A stretch of 64,000 bases of DNA, taken from the NCBI GenBank assembly GCA_934446675.1, contig CAKSEL010000002.1:62001-126000 (forward strand), in the 5' to 3' direction. The position numbers and the translations under genes were made by a program. The notes beneath the pieces were generated by a model. The model worked only from the letters and a program-made list of their open reading frames with translations, was not told the origin of the DNA and did not search any database. Source of the DNA: an uncultured Eubacteriales bacterium (GTDB lineage: Bacteria; Bacillota; Clostridia; Oscillospirales; CAG-382). This document shows positions 42,378 to 50,360 of this stretch, in pieces; positions within the stretch are counted from its first letter, which is position 1, and each line of letters starts with the position of its first letter.

Positions 42378-43607
42378 ATGAAAAAGCTACTTGCAACCGT
42401 GTTAGCTTGTCTTATGTGCGCATCCGCTGCAGTATCCATGACAAGCTGCTCAAACAAACCTGCCGGCAACACTGACGGCGACAATCAGACCTCAGGCGAG
42501 AAAATTCTCTACATCGGAGCTTACGAACCCGCTTCCGGTGAAAACGGAGCAGGCGGAAAACAGGAAGTTCTCGGCATGGAATATGCAAACTCCCTGGTTC
42601 CGACCGTTACTCTCGGCGGAGAAGAATATACAATAAAGCTTGTTACCGCTGACAACCAGTCTTCGCCAGACAAGGCTGTTTCCGCAGCAAGCGAACTCGT
42701 TTCAAAGAACGTATCCGTTGTACTCGGCTCTTACGGCTCCAGCGTTTCCATTGCCGCAGCAGACACATTTGCAGCCGCTAAGATTCCCGCAATCGGATGC
42801 TCCTGCACCAACCCGGCAGTTACTCTCGGAAACGACTACTATTACAGAGTTTGTTTTCTCGATCCCTTCCAGGGAACAGTTATGGCAAACTACGCAAAGA
42901 GCGTAGGCGCTGAAAAGGCATATGTTCTCTCGCAGCTCGGCGACGACTACTCCACAGGTCTTGCAACCTACTTCCAGAAGGCATTTGAAGACCTCGGCGG
43001 AACCGTTGTAACAGGCGAATTCCCGAAGGACACCAGCGACTTCACTACATACCTCACCACCGCAAAGAATGAGGACGTTGACGTATTCTTCGCTCCTTCT
43101 TCCATTCAGAGCGCTTCGCTTATCATTGCTCAGGCTTCCAACCTCGGTGTTGAATTCCCGATCATGGCAGGCGATACATGGGAACACTCCGCAATCATCG
43201 AAGCTGCTAAGGGCACAAATCTTACAATCGCTCTTTCCACTTTCTTTGATGAACACGACGAAGGCGCAACCGCAGCAGAATTCGTAACCGGATTCAAGGC
43301 TTGGCTCAACGCTAACGACGCTAAGAAGGCAAACAACGGCGGCAACGACATAGTTGCTGCAGTAAGCGCGCTCGGATACGATGCATACATGACTGCTATC
43401 GAAGCTATCAAGGCTGCCGACAGCGCAGACTCCGAAAAGATAGCAGAGGCCATGTCCGGTGTTGAATATACCGGCGTTACAGGCGGCATTTCGTTTGACG
43501 AAAACGGAGACGCCAAGAAAGACATGGCGTTCATTAAGACAGTCGATACTGAGGCAGGCGAGTTCAAGTTCGTTAAGACTCAGACCGTCGCAGACCTTGC
43601 CGACTAA
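42378..43607 (+). CDS. livJ: Branched-chain amino-acid ABC transporter, substrate-binding lipoprotein
   Basis: A 409-residue lipoprotein. The signal peptide MKKLLATVLACLMCASAAVS ends at lipobox MTSC (Cys24), then a Gly/Asp/Thr linker and a type I periplasmic-binding fold: LYIGAYEPASGENGAGGKQ, VLGSYGSSVSIAAADTF, CSCTNPAVT, YVLSQLGDDYSTGLA, GDTWEHSA and YDAYMTAIEAI. This is the Leu/Ile/Val-type receptor, although the real ligand could be another amino acid. The ATG at 42378 follows GGAGG; the ATG at 42363 overlaps that site. First gene of livJHMGF. Confidence 0.92.
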   Translation: MKKLLATVLACLMCASAAVSMTSCSNKPAGNTDGDNQTSGEKILYIGAYEPASGENGAGGKQEVLGMEYANSLVPTVTLGGEEYTIKLVTADNQSSPDKAVSAASELVSKNVSVVLGSYGSSVSIAAADTFAAAKIPAIGCSCTNPAVTLGNDYYYRVCFLDPFQGTVMANYAKSVGAEKAYVLSQLGDDYSTGLATYFQKAFEDLGGTVVTGEFPKDTSDFTTYLTTAKNEDVDVFFAPSSIQSASLIIAQASNLGVEFPIMAGDTWEHSAIIEAAKGTNLTIALSTFFDEHDEGATAAEFVTGFKAWLNANDAKKANNGGNDIVAAVSALGYDAYMTAIEAIKAADSADSEKIAEAMSGVEYTGVTGGISFDENGDAKKDMAFIKTVDTEAGEFKFVKTQTVADLAD

Positions 43608-43642
43608 TTATTCGTAATCATTTAAAAGCAAACATTGCTTTA

Positions 43643-43668
43643 AGGCAGGGATTCCTTCCTGCCTTTTT
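43643..43668 (+). terminator. Partial terminator between livJ and livH
   Basis: AGGCAGG (43643-43649) pairs with CCTGCCT (43658-43664), followed by TTTTTCTCTG. Such a hairpin after the binding-protein gene would let most transcripts stop there, giving excess receptor over permease. Confidence 0.7.
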
Positions 43669-43694
43669 CTCTGTATTTTGGAGGTTTCATACCT

Positions 43695-44591
43695 ATGGAT
43701 CTATTTAAGGAATTTTTAAATCAGAATCTGCCCCATCTTCTTTCGGGCATTTCCATAGGCGGTCAGTATGCGCTTATAGCAATAGGCTATACGATGGTCT
43801 ACGGTATTCTGAGACTCATAAACTTCGCACACGCCGACATCTTTATGGTCGCCGGCTTTATCATGGTTTACGCAAGCACATCTTTTCCCATGTACATTTC
43901 CATTCCTCTTGTAATAATTCTCACCGTTCTTCTCGGTTTCAGCGTTGAAAGATGCGCGTACAAGCCCCTCAGAACGGCGCCGCGTATGTCGGTTATGATT
44001 TCGGCAATCGGCGTTTCGTACCTTTTGCAGAACCTTGCCATTTATATAACAAGCGGTCTGCCTAAGATTTACCCCGCTATTCCCTGGATAAGCGACAGAA
44101 TAACCGTTTTCGGCTGTTCGACAAACCGTGTTACGATTATAACTCCTTTTCTTACGGTTGCGCTGGTTGCGATTCTCGCGGCATTCATCAAGTACACCAA
44201 GATAGGTATTGCAATGCGCGCCGTTTCGCGCGACTTTGAAACAAGTCAGCTCATGGGCATAAAGATAAACACCGTTATCAGCTTTACGTTCATTATAGGT
44301 TCGTTCCTTGCGGCTATCGGTTCCATGCTGTTCTTCACAAGCTACACGACGGTAACTCCCACAATAGGCGCAATGCCAGGACTTAAAGCGTTCGTCGCTG
44401 CGGTATTCGGCGGTATCGGATCTATTCCGGGCGCTGTTGTCGGTGCGTTTATAATAGGTATCTGCGAGACCTTTATCAAGGCGGCAGGATACACCACCTT
44501 CAGCGACGCGTTTACTTTCGCGCTGCTCATCGTAATTCTTGTCGTAAAGCCTACCGGTCTTTTCGGTGAAAAGGTTACGGAAAAGGTTTAA
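43695..44591 (+). CDS. livH: Branched-chain amino-acid ABC transporter permease LivH
   Basis: A 298-residue membrane protein with about eight hydrophobic segments. SGISIGGQYALIAIGYTMVYG and LINFAHADIFMV are the LivH signature, and MRAVSRDFETSQLMGIK forms the cytoplasmic loop that couples to the ATPases. AAVFGGIGSIPGAVVGA is the matching C-terminal block. The ATG at 43695 follows GGAGG. It pairs with LivM to form the membrane channel. Confidence 0.95.
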   Translation: MDLFKEFLNQNLPHLLSGISIGGQYALIAIGYTMVYGILRLINFAHADIFMVAGFIMVYASTSFPMYISIPLVIILTVLLGFSVERCAYKPLRTAPRMSVMISAIGVSYLLQNLAIYITSGLPKIYPAIPWISDRITVFGCSTNRVTIITPFLTVALVAILAAFIKYTKIGIAMRAVSRDFETSQLMGIKINTVISFTFIIGSFLAAIGSMLFFTSYTTVTPTIGAMPGLKAFVAAVFGGIGSIPGAVVGAFIIGICETFIKAAGYTTFSDAFTFALLIVILVVKPTGLFGEKVTEKV

Positions 44592-44605
44592 GGAGGCGGT
44601 AAAGC

Positions 44606-45682
44606 ATGAAAAAGTCAACAAAAAACATCATAAACATCGCTCTCCTTGTAATACTGTTCGCGGCTGTGTTCTGTGCGGATAAATTCACGGACAACGTAAT
44701 GTTAAGAACGGTTCTCAAAAAAGGCTCTATCTACGCGCTTGTTGCGGTTTCTATGAACCTGCTCAACGGATTTACAGGTCTTTTCTCGCTCGGACAGGCA
44801 GGATTTATGCTGCTCGGCGCATATACCTACGGTATTCTCACGATTCCCGTCGAATTCAGACAGAGCGTATACCTCTACTTTGACGGCGGTATAATCCACT
44901 TTGCGCTTCCGCAGCTTGTCGGCATGATTCTCGGCGGCGTGGTTGCGGCATTCTTCGCTTTTCTTATCGGTCTTCCCGTACTTAAGCTCAAAAGCGACTA
45001 TCTTGCAATAGCTACTCTCGGTTTTGCAGAAATTATGCGCGCAATACTTCAGTGGAAAGGCTTAGGTCCGATAACCAACGGTTCAAACCTGCTCAAAAAG
45101 TTCCCGTACTACCTCTCGATAACCCCGTATTTCGTTATTGCGGCTGTATGCATAGCGATTGTGGTTCTTCTCATACGTTCAACCTACGGCAGAGCCTTTA
45201 AGGCTATACGCGACGACGAGATCGCAGCCGAGGCAATGGGCATAAACCTTGCGTCGCACAAGAGAATGGCGTTTGTAATAAGCTCATTCTTCGCAGGTAT
45301 CGGCGGCGCGCTGCTCGCGATGTTCCAGAACACCGTACAGGCTAACGCTTTCAGCAGCGCAATGACATACGAAATTCTCCTTATCGTCGTTATAGGCGGT
45401 ATAGGTTCTATCACCGGCAGCGTACTTGCGGCATTCCTCTTTGTCGCGTGCTCGGAATGGTGGTTAAGATTTCTCGATGTAGAAACATATATCGGCTCTT
45501 TCAAAGTTCCGCTTCTGCGTTCGGGATTCAGAATGGTTGTGTTCTCGGTAGTAATCATGATCGTGGTTCTGTTCTTCAGACGCGGTATCATGGGTACAAA
45601 CGAATTTTCCGTTGAACGCATATGTACGAGATTTAAAAAGCTCTTTTCGGGTAAAGCTAAAAAGGAGGGCAATGCAAAATGA
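44606..45682 (+). CDS. livM: Branched-chain amino-acid ABC transporter permease LivM
   Basis: A 358-residue membrane protein, larger than LivH because of an extra N-terminal helix and a C-terminal basic tail. YALVAVSMNLLNGFTGLFSL and GQAGFMLLGAYTYG are the LivM motifs; KAIRDDEIAAEAMGINLASH is the ATPase coupling loop and VIGGIGSITGSVLAA the C-terminal block. The ATG at 44606 follows AAGGAGG. Its stop overlaps the livG start by four bases, so the two are translationally coupled. Confidence 0.95.
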   Translation: MKKSTKNIINIALLVILFAAVFCADKFTDNVMLRTVLKKGSIYALVAVSMNLLNGFTGLFSLGQAGFMLLGAYTYGILTIPVEFRQSVYLYFDGGIIHFALPQLVGMILGGVVAAFFAFLIGLPVLKLKSDYLAIATLGFAEIMRAILQWKGLGPITNGSNLLKKFPYYLSITPYFVIAAVCIAIVVLLIRSTYGRAFKAIRDDEIAAEAMGINLASHKRMAFVISSFFAGIGGALLAMFQNTVQANAFSSAMTYEILLIVVIGGIGSITGSVLAAFLFVACSEWWLRFLDVETYIGSFKVPLLRSGFRMVVFSVVIMIVVLFFRRGIMGTNEFSVERICTRFKKLFSGKAKKEGNAK

Positions 45683-46521
45683 GTGAAAACGTGCTGAAAC
45701 TTAACGACATCACCATGCAGTTCGGCGGCGTTGTCGCGGTAAACAATCTCTCCTTGGAAGTAAACAAAAACGAAATAGTTTCTCTTATAGGTCCGAACGG
45801 TGCCGGAAAAACCACGGTTTTCAACGTCATCACCGGCGTTTACGAGCCTACAAACGGCATGGTTTCCTTTAACGGCAAAACTCTTATCGAGAACAAGCCG
45901 CGCGGAAAGATGAAAAAGCTCTACATCGGCGAAAACAAGGGCAAATACACAAAGAAAGTATCAAAAACTCCCGACAAAATAACAAAACTCGGCATTGCAA
46001 GAACTTTCCAGAACATCAGACTCTTCAAGTCTATGACGGTCTTTGAAAACGTACTTGTAGCAATGCACCTGCGCCGCAAGTCAAACATTTTTACGGCAAC
46101 CTTTATGCTCAACTTAAAGGAAGAAAACGAAATGCGCCGCAAAGCCGAAGAACTGCTCAAGATAGTAGGTCTTTACGAGCTTAAAGACGAACTTGCGACA
46201 AGCCTTCCCTACGGAAAGCAGCGCAGACTTGAAATAGCGCGTGCGCTTGCAACGGAACCCAAGCTCCTTCTTCTTGACGAGCCGGCTGCCGGCATGAATC
46301 CTCAGGAGACCGACGAGCTTACCGCGTTCATTCACGACATACGCTCAAAATTCGACCTCACCATTCTTCTTATCGAGCATCACATGAACCTTGTCATGGA
46401 CATCTCGGACAGAATATACGTTATAGACTTCGGTAAGCTTATCTCATCGGGAACGCCCGACGTCGTTCAGTCGGATAAAAAGGTTATCGACGCTTATCTG
46501 GGGGTAGCTGAAAATGAGTAA
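45679..46521 (+). CDS. livG: Branched-chain amino-acid ABC transporter ATP-binding protein LivG
   Basis: A 280-residue ATPase. Walker A GPNGAGKTT, Q-loop region IARTFQNIRLF, signature in the LivG-specific form LPYGKQRRLEIARAL, Walker B LLLLDEPAAGMN with catalytic Glu, and switch His in LLIEHHMNLVM. A 20-residue insertion after the first domain half (GKMKKLYIGENKGKYTKK) is longer than in most LivG. It overlaps livM by 4 bp and livF by 8 bp. Confidence 0.95.
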   Translation: MSENVLKLNDITMQFGGVVAVNNLSLEVNKNEIVSLIGPNGAGKTTVFNVITGVYEPTNGMVSFNGKTLIENKPRGKMKKLYIGENKGKYTKKVSKTPDKITKLGIARTFQNIRLFKSMTVFENVLVAMHLRRKSNIFTATFMLNLKEENEMRRKAEELLKIVGLYELKDELATSLPYGKQRRLEIARALATEPKLLLLDEPAAGMNPQETDELTAFIHDIRSKFDLTILLIEHHMNLVMDISDRIYVIDFGKLISSGTPDVVQSDKKVIDAYLGVAENE

Positions 46522-47236
46522 CAACATTCTTGAAATAAAAGACCTTGTGGTTTCATACGGCGGTATCGAGGCTGTAAAGGGAATAACAATGGACGTGCCC
46601 AAAGGCGAGATTGTGACGCTTATAGGCGCAAACGGCGCAGGCAAGAGCACAACGCTTAAAACCATTGCCGGTATAGTCAAGCCGCAGAGTGCGGAAATTC
46701 TCTTCAACGGTCAGAATATAACCGGTCTTTCACCGGACAACATAGTTAAAGCCGGTATAACGCTGGTTCCCGAAGGCAGACGCGTATTCCCCAACCTTAC
46801 GGTAAAGGAAAACCTCAGAATAGGCGCGTATTTAAGAAAAGACAGCCTTGAATCTGACTTTGAATACGTTTACAGCCTGTTTCCGAGACTGAAAGAGCGT
46901 GAATGGCAGCTTGCCGGAACATTGTCCGGAGGCGAACAGCAGATGCTGGCTGTCGGACGCGCGCTCATGGCAAGACCGTCGCTTATCATGATGGACGAAC
47001 CGTCTCTCGGACTTGCTCCGCTTGTCGTAAAGAGCATTTTCGACATCATAAAGGAAATCAACAAAAACGGCATTACCGTGCTTCTTATCGAACAGAACGC
47101 AAACATGGCGCTTCAGGCGGCTCACACGGCATACGTTCTCGAAACCGGAAAGATAACCATGTCCGGCAAGGGCTCGGAGCTTATTCAGGACGAAAGAATC
47201 AAGGAAGCATATCTCGGCAAAAGCAAGACAAAATAA
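46514..47236 (+). CDS. livF: Branched-chain amino-acid ABC transporter ATP-binding protein LivF
   Basis: A 240-residue ATPase partner of LivG. Walker A GANGAGKSTT, LVPEGRRVFPNLTVKENL (LivF signature region), LSGGEQQMLAVGRAL, Walker B LIMMDEPSLGLAP and the switch region LLIEQNANMAL are complete. It overlaps the livG stop by eight bases. The gene ends 48 bp before asnS with no terminator between, so asnS may be partly co-transcribed. Confidence 0.96.
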   Translation: MSNNILEIKDLVVSYGGIEAVKGITMDVPKGEIVTLIGANGAGKSTTLKTIAGIVKPQSAEILFNGQNITGLSPDNIVKAGITLVPEGRRVFPNLTVKENLRIGAYLRKDSLESDFEYVYSLFPRLKEREWQLAGTLSGGEQQMLAVGRALMARPSLIMMDEPSLGLAPLVVKSIFDIIKEINKNGITVLLIEQNANMALQAAHTAYVLETGKITMSGKGSELIQDERIKEAYLGKSKTK

Positions 47237-47284
47237 CCTTACGGAAATTTATGTGTAAAAGAGTATTTTAAAGAGGGTAAAGCA

Positions 47285-48679
47285 ATGAAAAGACAACTTA
47301 TCCGCGAACTTTACGAAAATACCGAGAGTTTCGGCGGAAAAACAGTTACCGTCGGCGGCTGGGCAAGGAGCATACGCGACAGCAAGGCTTTCGGTTTTAT
47401 AGACCTCAATGACGGCAGCTTTTTCAAGGGCGTTCAGATCGTATTTGAAAGAGAAGTTATTGCAAATTACGACGAAATTGCAAAGCAAAACGTAGGCGCT
47501 GCACTTGTCGTTATCGGCACTGTGGTTCTCACACCCGAAAACAAGCAGCCGTTTGAAATCAAGGCGTCCGACGTACAGGTTGAGGGCACATCGACTCCCG
47601 ACTATCCGCTTCAGAAAAAGCGCCACACCGTTGAATATCTGCGCGAGCAGGCTTATTTAAGACCGCGCACAAACCTCTTTTCGGCAGTTTTCAGAGTAAG
47701 AAGCGAAGTTGCATACGCCATTCACTCTTTCTTCCATGACAGAGGCTTTGTATACGTTCACACTCCGCTCATCACGGGTTCTGACTGCGAGGGCGCGGGC
47801 GAAATGTTCAGAGTAACCACGCTTGACGTCAACAATCCTCCCCGAAAAGACGACGGCAGCGTTGACTGGTCGCAGGATTTCTTCGGAAAAAGCACAAACC
47901 TTACGGTTTCAGGTCAGCTTGAGGGCGAAACATATGCCATGGCTTTCGGCAACATCTACACTTTCGGCCCTACGTTCAGAGCCGAAAACTCCAACACTGC
48001 GCGCCATGCGGCTGAGTTCTGGATGATCGAACCCGAAATTGCTTTTGCGGATCTCGACGACAACATGACGCTTGCATGGGACATGATAAAGCACATTGTA
48101 AACCACGTTATGAAAAACTGTGCGGCAGAGCTTGAATTTTTCAACAGCTTTGTTGACAAAACGCTGCTTGAACGTCTTACGGCGCTTGCAAACAGCGATT
48201 ACGAAAAAGTTACCTACACAAAGGCAATCGAGCTGCTCAAAGCCTCCGGCGCCGAGTTCAAATACCCGGTTGAATGGGGCTGCGATCTTCAGACCGAACA
48301 CGAAAGATACCTCACCGAACAGGTATTCAAAAAACCGATATTCGTTGTTGACTATCCCAAGGAAATAAAGTCCTTCTACATGAGAATGAACGACGACGGC
48401 AAGACCGTTGCGGCTATGGATCTGCTTGTTCCGGGCGTCGGTGAAATCATAGGCGGCAGCCAGAGAGAGGAAAGACTCGACGTTCTGCTCTCGCGCATGG
48501 CTGAGTGCCATCTTGACGAAAAGGATTACTGGTGGTACGTAAATCTCCGCAAATACGGCGGAGCAAAGCACGCAGGCTATGGTCTCGGCTTTGAAAGAAT
48601 TATAATGTACCTCACAGGCGTTTCAAATATCCGCGACGTAATTCCCTATCCCAGAACCGTCGGCAACGCGGAATTCTGA
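47285..48679 (+). CDS. asnS: Asparaginyl-tRNA synthetase
   Basis: A 464-residue class IIb synthetase that charges tRNA-Asn. The N-terminal OB-fold anticodon domain (TVGGWARSIRDSKAFGFIDL) is followed by class II motif 1 (VRSEVAYAIHSFFHDRGFVY), motif 2 (FGPTFRAENSNTARHAAEFW) and motif 3 (GLGFERIIMYL). The pattern TGSDCEGAGEMF is specific to AsnRS. The length is typical. The ATG at 47285 follows AGAGGG. A strong terminator follows. Confidence 0.97.
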   Translation: MKRQLIRELYENTESFGGKTVTVGGWARSIRDSKAFGFIDLNDGSFFKGVQIVFEREVIANYDEIAKQNVGAALVVIGTVVLTPENKQPFEIKASDVQVEGTSTPDYPLQKKRHTVEYLREQAYLRPRTNLFSAVFRVRSEVAYAIHSFFHDRGFVYVHTPLITGSDCEGAGEMFRVTTLDVNNPPRKDDGSVDWSQDFFGKSTNLTVSGQLEGETYAMAFGNIYTFGPTFRAENSNTARHAAEFWMIEPEIAFADLDDNMTLAWDMIKHIVNHVMKNCAAELEFFNSFVDKTLLERLTALANSDYEKVTYTKAIELLKASGAEFKYPVEWGCDLQTEHERYLTEQVFKKPIFVVDYPKEIKSFYMRMNDDGKTVAAMDLLVPGVGEIIGGSQREERLDVLLSRMAECHLDEKDYWWYVNLRKYGGAKHAGYGLGFERIIMYLTGVSNIRDVIPYPRTVGNAEF

Positions 48680-48702
48680 TTAAAATTGTAAAATCGTACT
48701 TT

Positions 48703-48736
48703 ACGGAGCAGTTTCATACTGCTCCGTTCTTTTTTT
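48703..48736 (+). terminator. Terminator after asnS
   Basis: ACGGAGCAG (48703-48711) pairs perfectly with CTGCTCCGT (48719-48727), loop TTTCATA, followed by TCTTTTTTT. Confidence 0.92.
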
Positions 48737-48787
48737 ACAAAATCATAAATTTCTCATAAACTCACGATAAACGTTTGTACAAATATG

Positions 48788-48816
48788 TTGATTTATGTCG
48801 AACAACAGGGTATAAT
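48788..48816 (+). promoter_or_regulatory. Sigma-A promoter of the diguanylate cyclase gene
   Basis: TTGATT (48788-48793), 17-bp spacer, perfect TATAAT (48811-48816), 36 bp before the ATG. Confidence 0.7.
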
Positions 48817-48851
48817 TAAAGTAGTTTTTCATACTTTGGGAGGAATCTTCC

Positions 48852-50018
48852 ATGGACTTTCTGCTCTATTCCGAAATCAATATTTTTTGTACAGCCATAC
48901 TTTTGATAATTTTGGTTCACTGTCTGACTTCTCCGCAGAAAACCGCCGAAAACAAATTCTTTATATCGGCTGTCGCATTTTCCGTACTCACGACAGTCTT
49001 TGATACGGTGAGAACCTGCATTTATCAATACGAGGATTATAAATTTTCACATCTCGCCGGCACAGCCGTTTCCGCGCTCTGTCTTATATGCTTCATAACC
49101 GCTATATTCTTCTGCTTTCTGTACATGGAAAAAGCGCAGGACAGCATTATTATGAAAGGCAAATACCGCAAAACAACAATAGCCGTCTCCTCCGCGCTGC
49201 TTTGTTTTTTCATATTTTTTGCTCTTCTTTACGAAGTCAACGCCTACGTTTCGGGACGTCCGGACACGGAACACGGATTTTTATTTTTCATTCAGCTTTT
49301 CATTGCGTTTATCTATATCATAATTCCGGCTTTCGGAGCAGCATTAAAATCCTTTAAGGAAAAACATTTTGCCGACAAGGGCAAGCTTATGTCAATATGC
49401 TCCTTTGCTCTCTATCCGGTATGCTGTATACTTTTTCACCACATAATAGACGTTTCGGTTATTGCGGTTCCAATGTTTACGTTATCCTACCTCTTTGTGT
49501 TTATAGAAACGGAACGCCGCATGATCTCTGTCGATCCCGTAACAGGGCTTGACAACCGCCGCAGAATTGTCGATTATCTCTCGGCAAAGAAAAAGACGCT
49601 CGATTACAATGAAAAGCTCTGTTTCATAATCACCGACATTGACTCATTCAAAAACATAAACGATTCCTACGGTCACAACGAAGGCGACAATGCGCTTCTT
49701 ATCATTTCCTCGGTATTAAAGGATTTCTGCCGAAAAAACGATTGCTTTTGCGGACGTTACGGCGGCGACGAATTTGTAATTATCAAGGTCATGAACATAA
49801 ACGAGAGCGTTCTTCCGCTGCTTGACAAGCTAAAAAAGCAGGTGTACGAAAAGTGCAGATCGCGCGGTCTTGAATACAAAATAGAGCTTAGTTTCGGCTG
49901 TTCGGAATACTCCGTCGGCTGTGTTTCGGGAATTTCCGAAATTATCCAGCGTGCCGACCTTGATATGTACATGGAAAAGCAGAACAAAGCAAAAGAATTT
50001 TCGGTTTCGGGTGCATAA
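48852..50018 (+). CDS. Membrane-bound diguanylate cyclase (GGDEF)
   Basis: A 388-residue protein. Residues 1-225 hold about six hydrophobic segments, an integral-membrane sensor of unknown ligand. The GGDEF domain follows: DPVTGLDNRRRIVDYL, FIITDIDSFKNINDSYGHNE (metal Asp and substrate residues) and the active-site loop RYGGDEFVI at about 302-310. The site is intact, so it should make cyclic di-GMP from two GTP. There is no clear inhibitory RxxD site just upstream of the loop. The ATG at 48852 follows GGGAGG. A broken relative of its kind lies immediately downstream. Confidence 0.9.
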   Translation: MDFLLYSEINIFCTAILLIILVHCLTSPQKTAENKFFISAVAFSVLTTVFDTVRTCIYQYEDYKFSHLAGTAVSALCLICFITAIFFCFLYMEKAQDSIIMKGKYRKTTIAVSSALLCFFIFFALLYEVNAYVSGRPDTEHGFLFFIQLFIAFIYIIIPAFGAALKSFKEKHFADKGKLMSICSFALYPVCCILFHHIIDVSVIAVPMFTLSYLFVFIETERRMISVDPVTGLDNRRRIVDYLSAKKKTLDYNEKLCFIITDIDSFKNINDSYGHNEGDNALLIISSVLKDFCRKNDCFCGRYGGDEFVIIKVMNINESVLPLLDKLKKQVYEKCRSRGLEYKIELSFGCSEYSVGCVSGISEIIQRADLDMYMEKQNKAKEFSVSGA

Positions 50019-50087
50019 TCCGCCGTATCCGGACAACATCTGACAGGTAAGATTTAAACGCGGCAAAGATATTTTGAAGTGATAAAC

Positions 50088-50327
50088 ATGGATTATTATA
50101 CGGCGATAGTACTTATAAGTTCGCTTCTGGTAGCAATCGCAGGAATTTCCGGAAATATTCTTATGAAAAAGCACAAAAGGCGGCTGTTTCAGATAATATT
50201 CGCCATGATAATCGCCACAAATGTTTCGGAATGGCTTGCCGCAGCGCTGAACGGTACATATCCTGAACTTGCGTGACTCCATACCGCGGCAAAATTTACC
50301 GAATTCAGCCGCACCGCAAGTTTTTAG
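50088..50327 (+). pseudogene. Remnant of a second membrane sensor (diguanylate-cyclase type), with stop codon and truncated
   Basis: The frame reads MDYYTAIVLISSLLVAIAG as a first membrane helix, a basic loop MKKHKRRLF, a second helix ending NVSEWLAAALNG, then ELA and a TGA at 50274-50276. It continues LHTAAKFTEFSRTASF to a TAG at 50325. This matches the opening of membrane GGDEF sensors, where a Trp often occupies the position of the TGA, so a TGG-to-TGA change is likely. The rest of the gene is missing; the ABC exporter gene ends 33 bp further on. Confidence 0.65.
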
Positions 50328-50360
50328 TTCATGGCACGGCAAAGAGAGTCCGGCTGTTTT

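Noticed and set aside
47237..47284. T-box leader before asnS
   Set aside because: Only 48 bp separate livF from asnS, with no Stem I, T-box sequence or terminator; too short for a T-box.
50274..50276. TGA read as Trp or selenocysteine in the sensor remnant
   Set aside because: TGA ends other genes here in the normal way, a second stop follows 51 bp later, and no catalytic domain remains, so a pseudogene is simpler.
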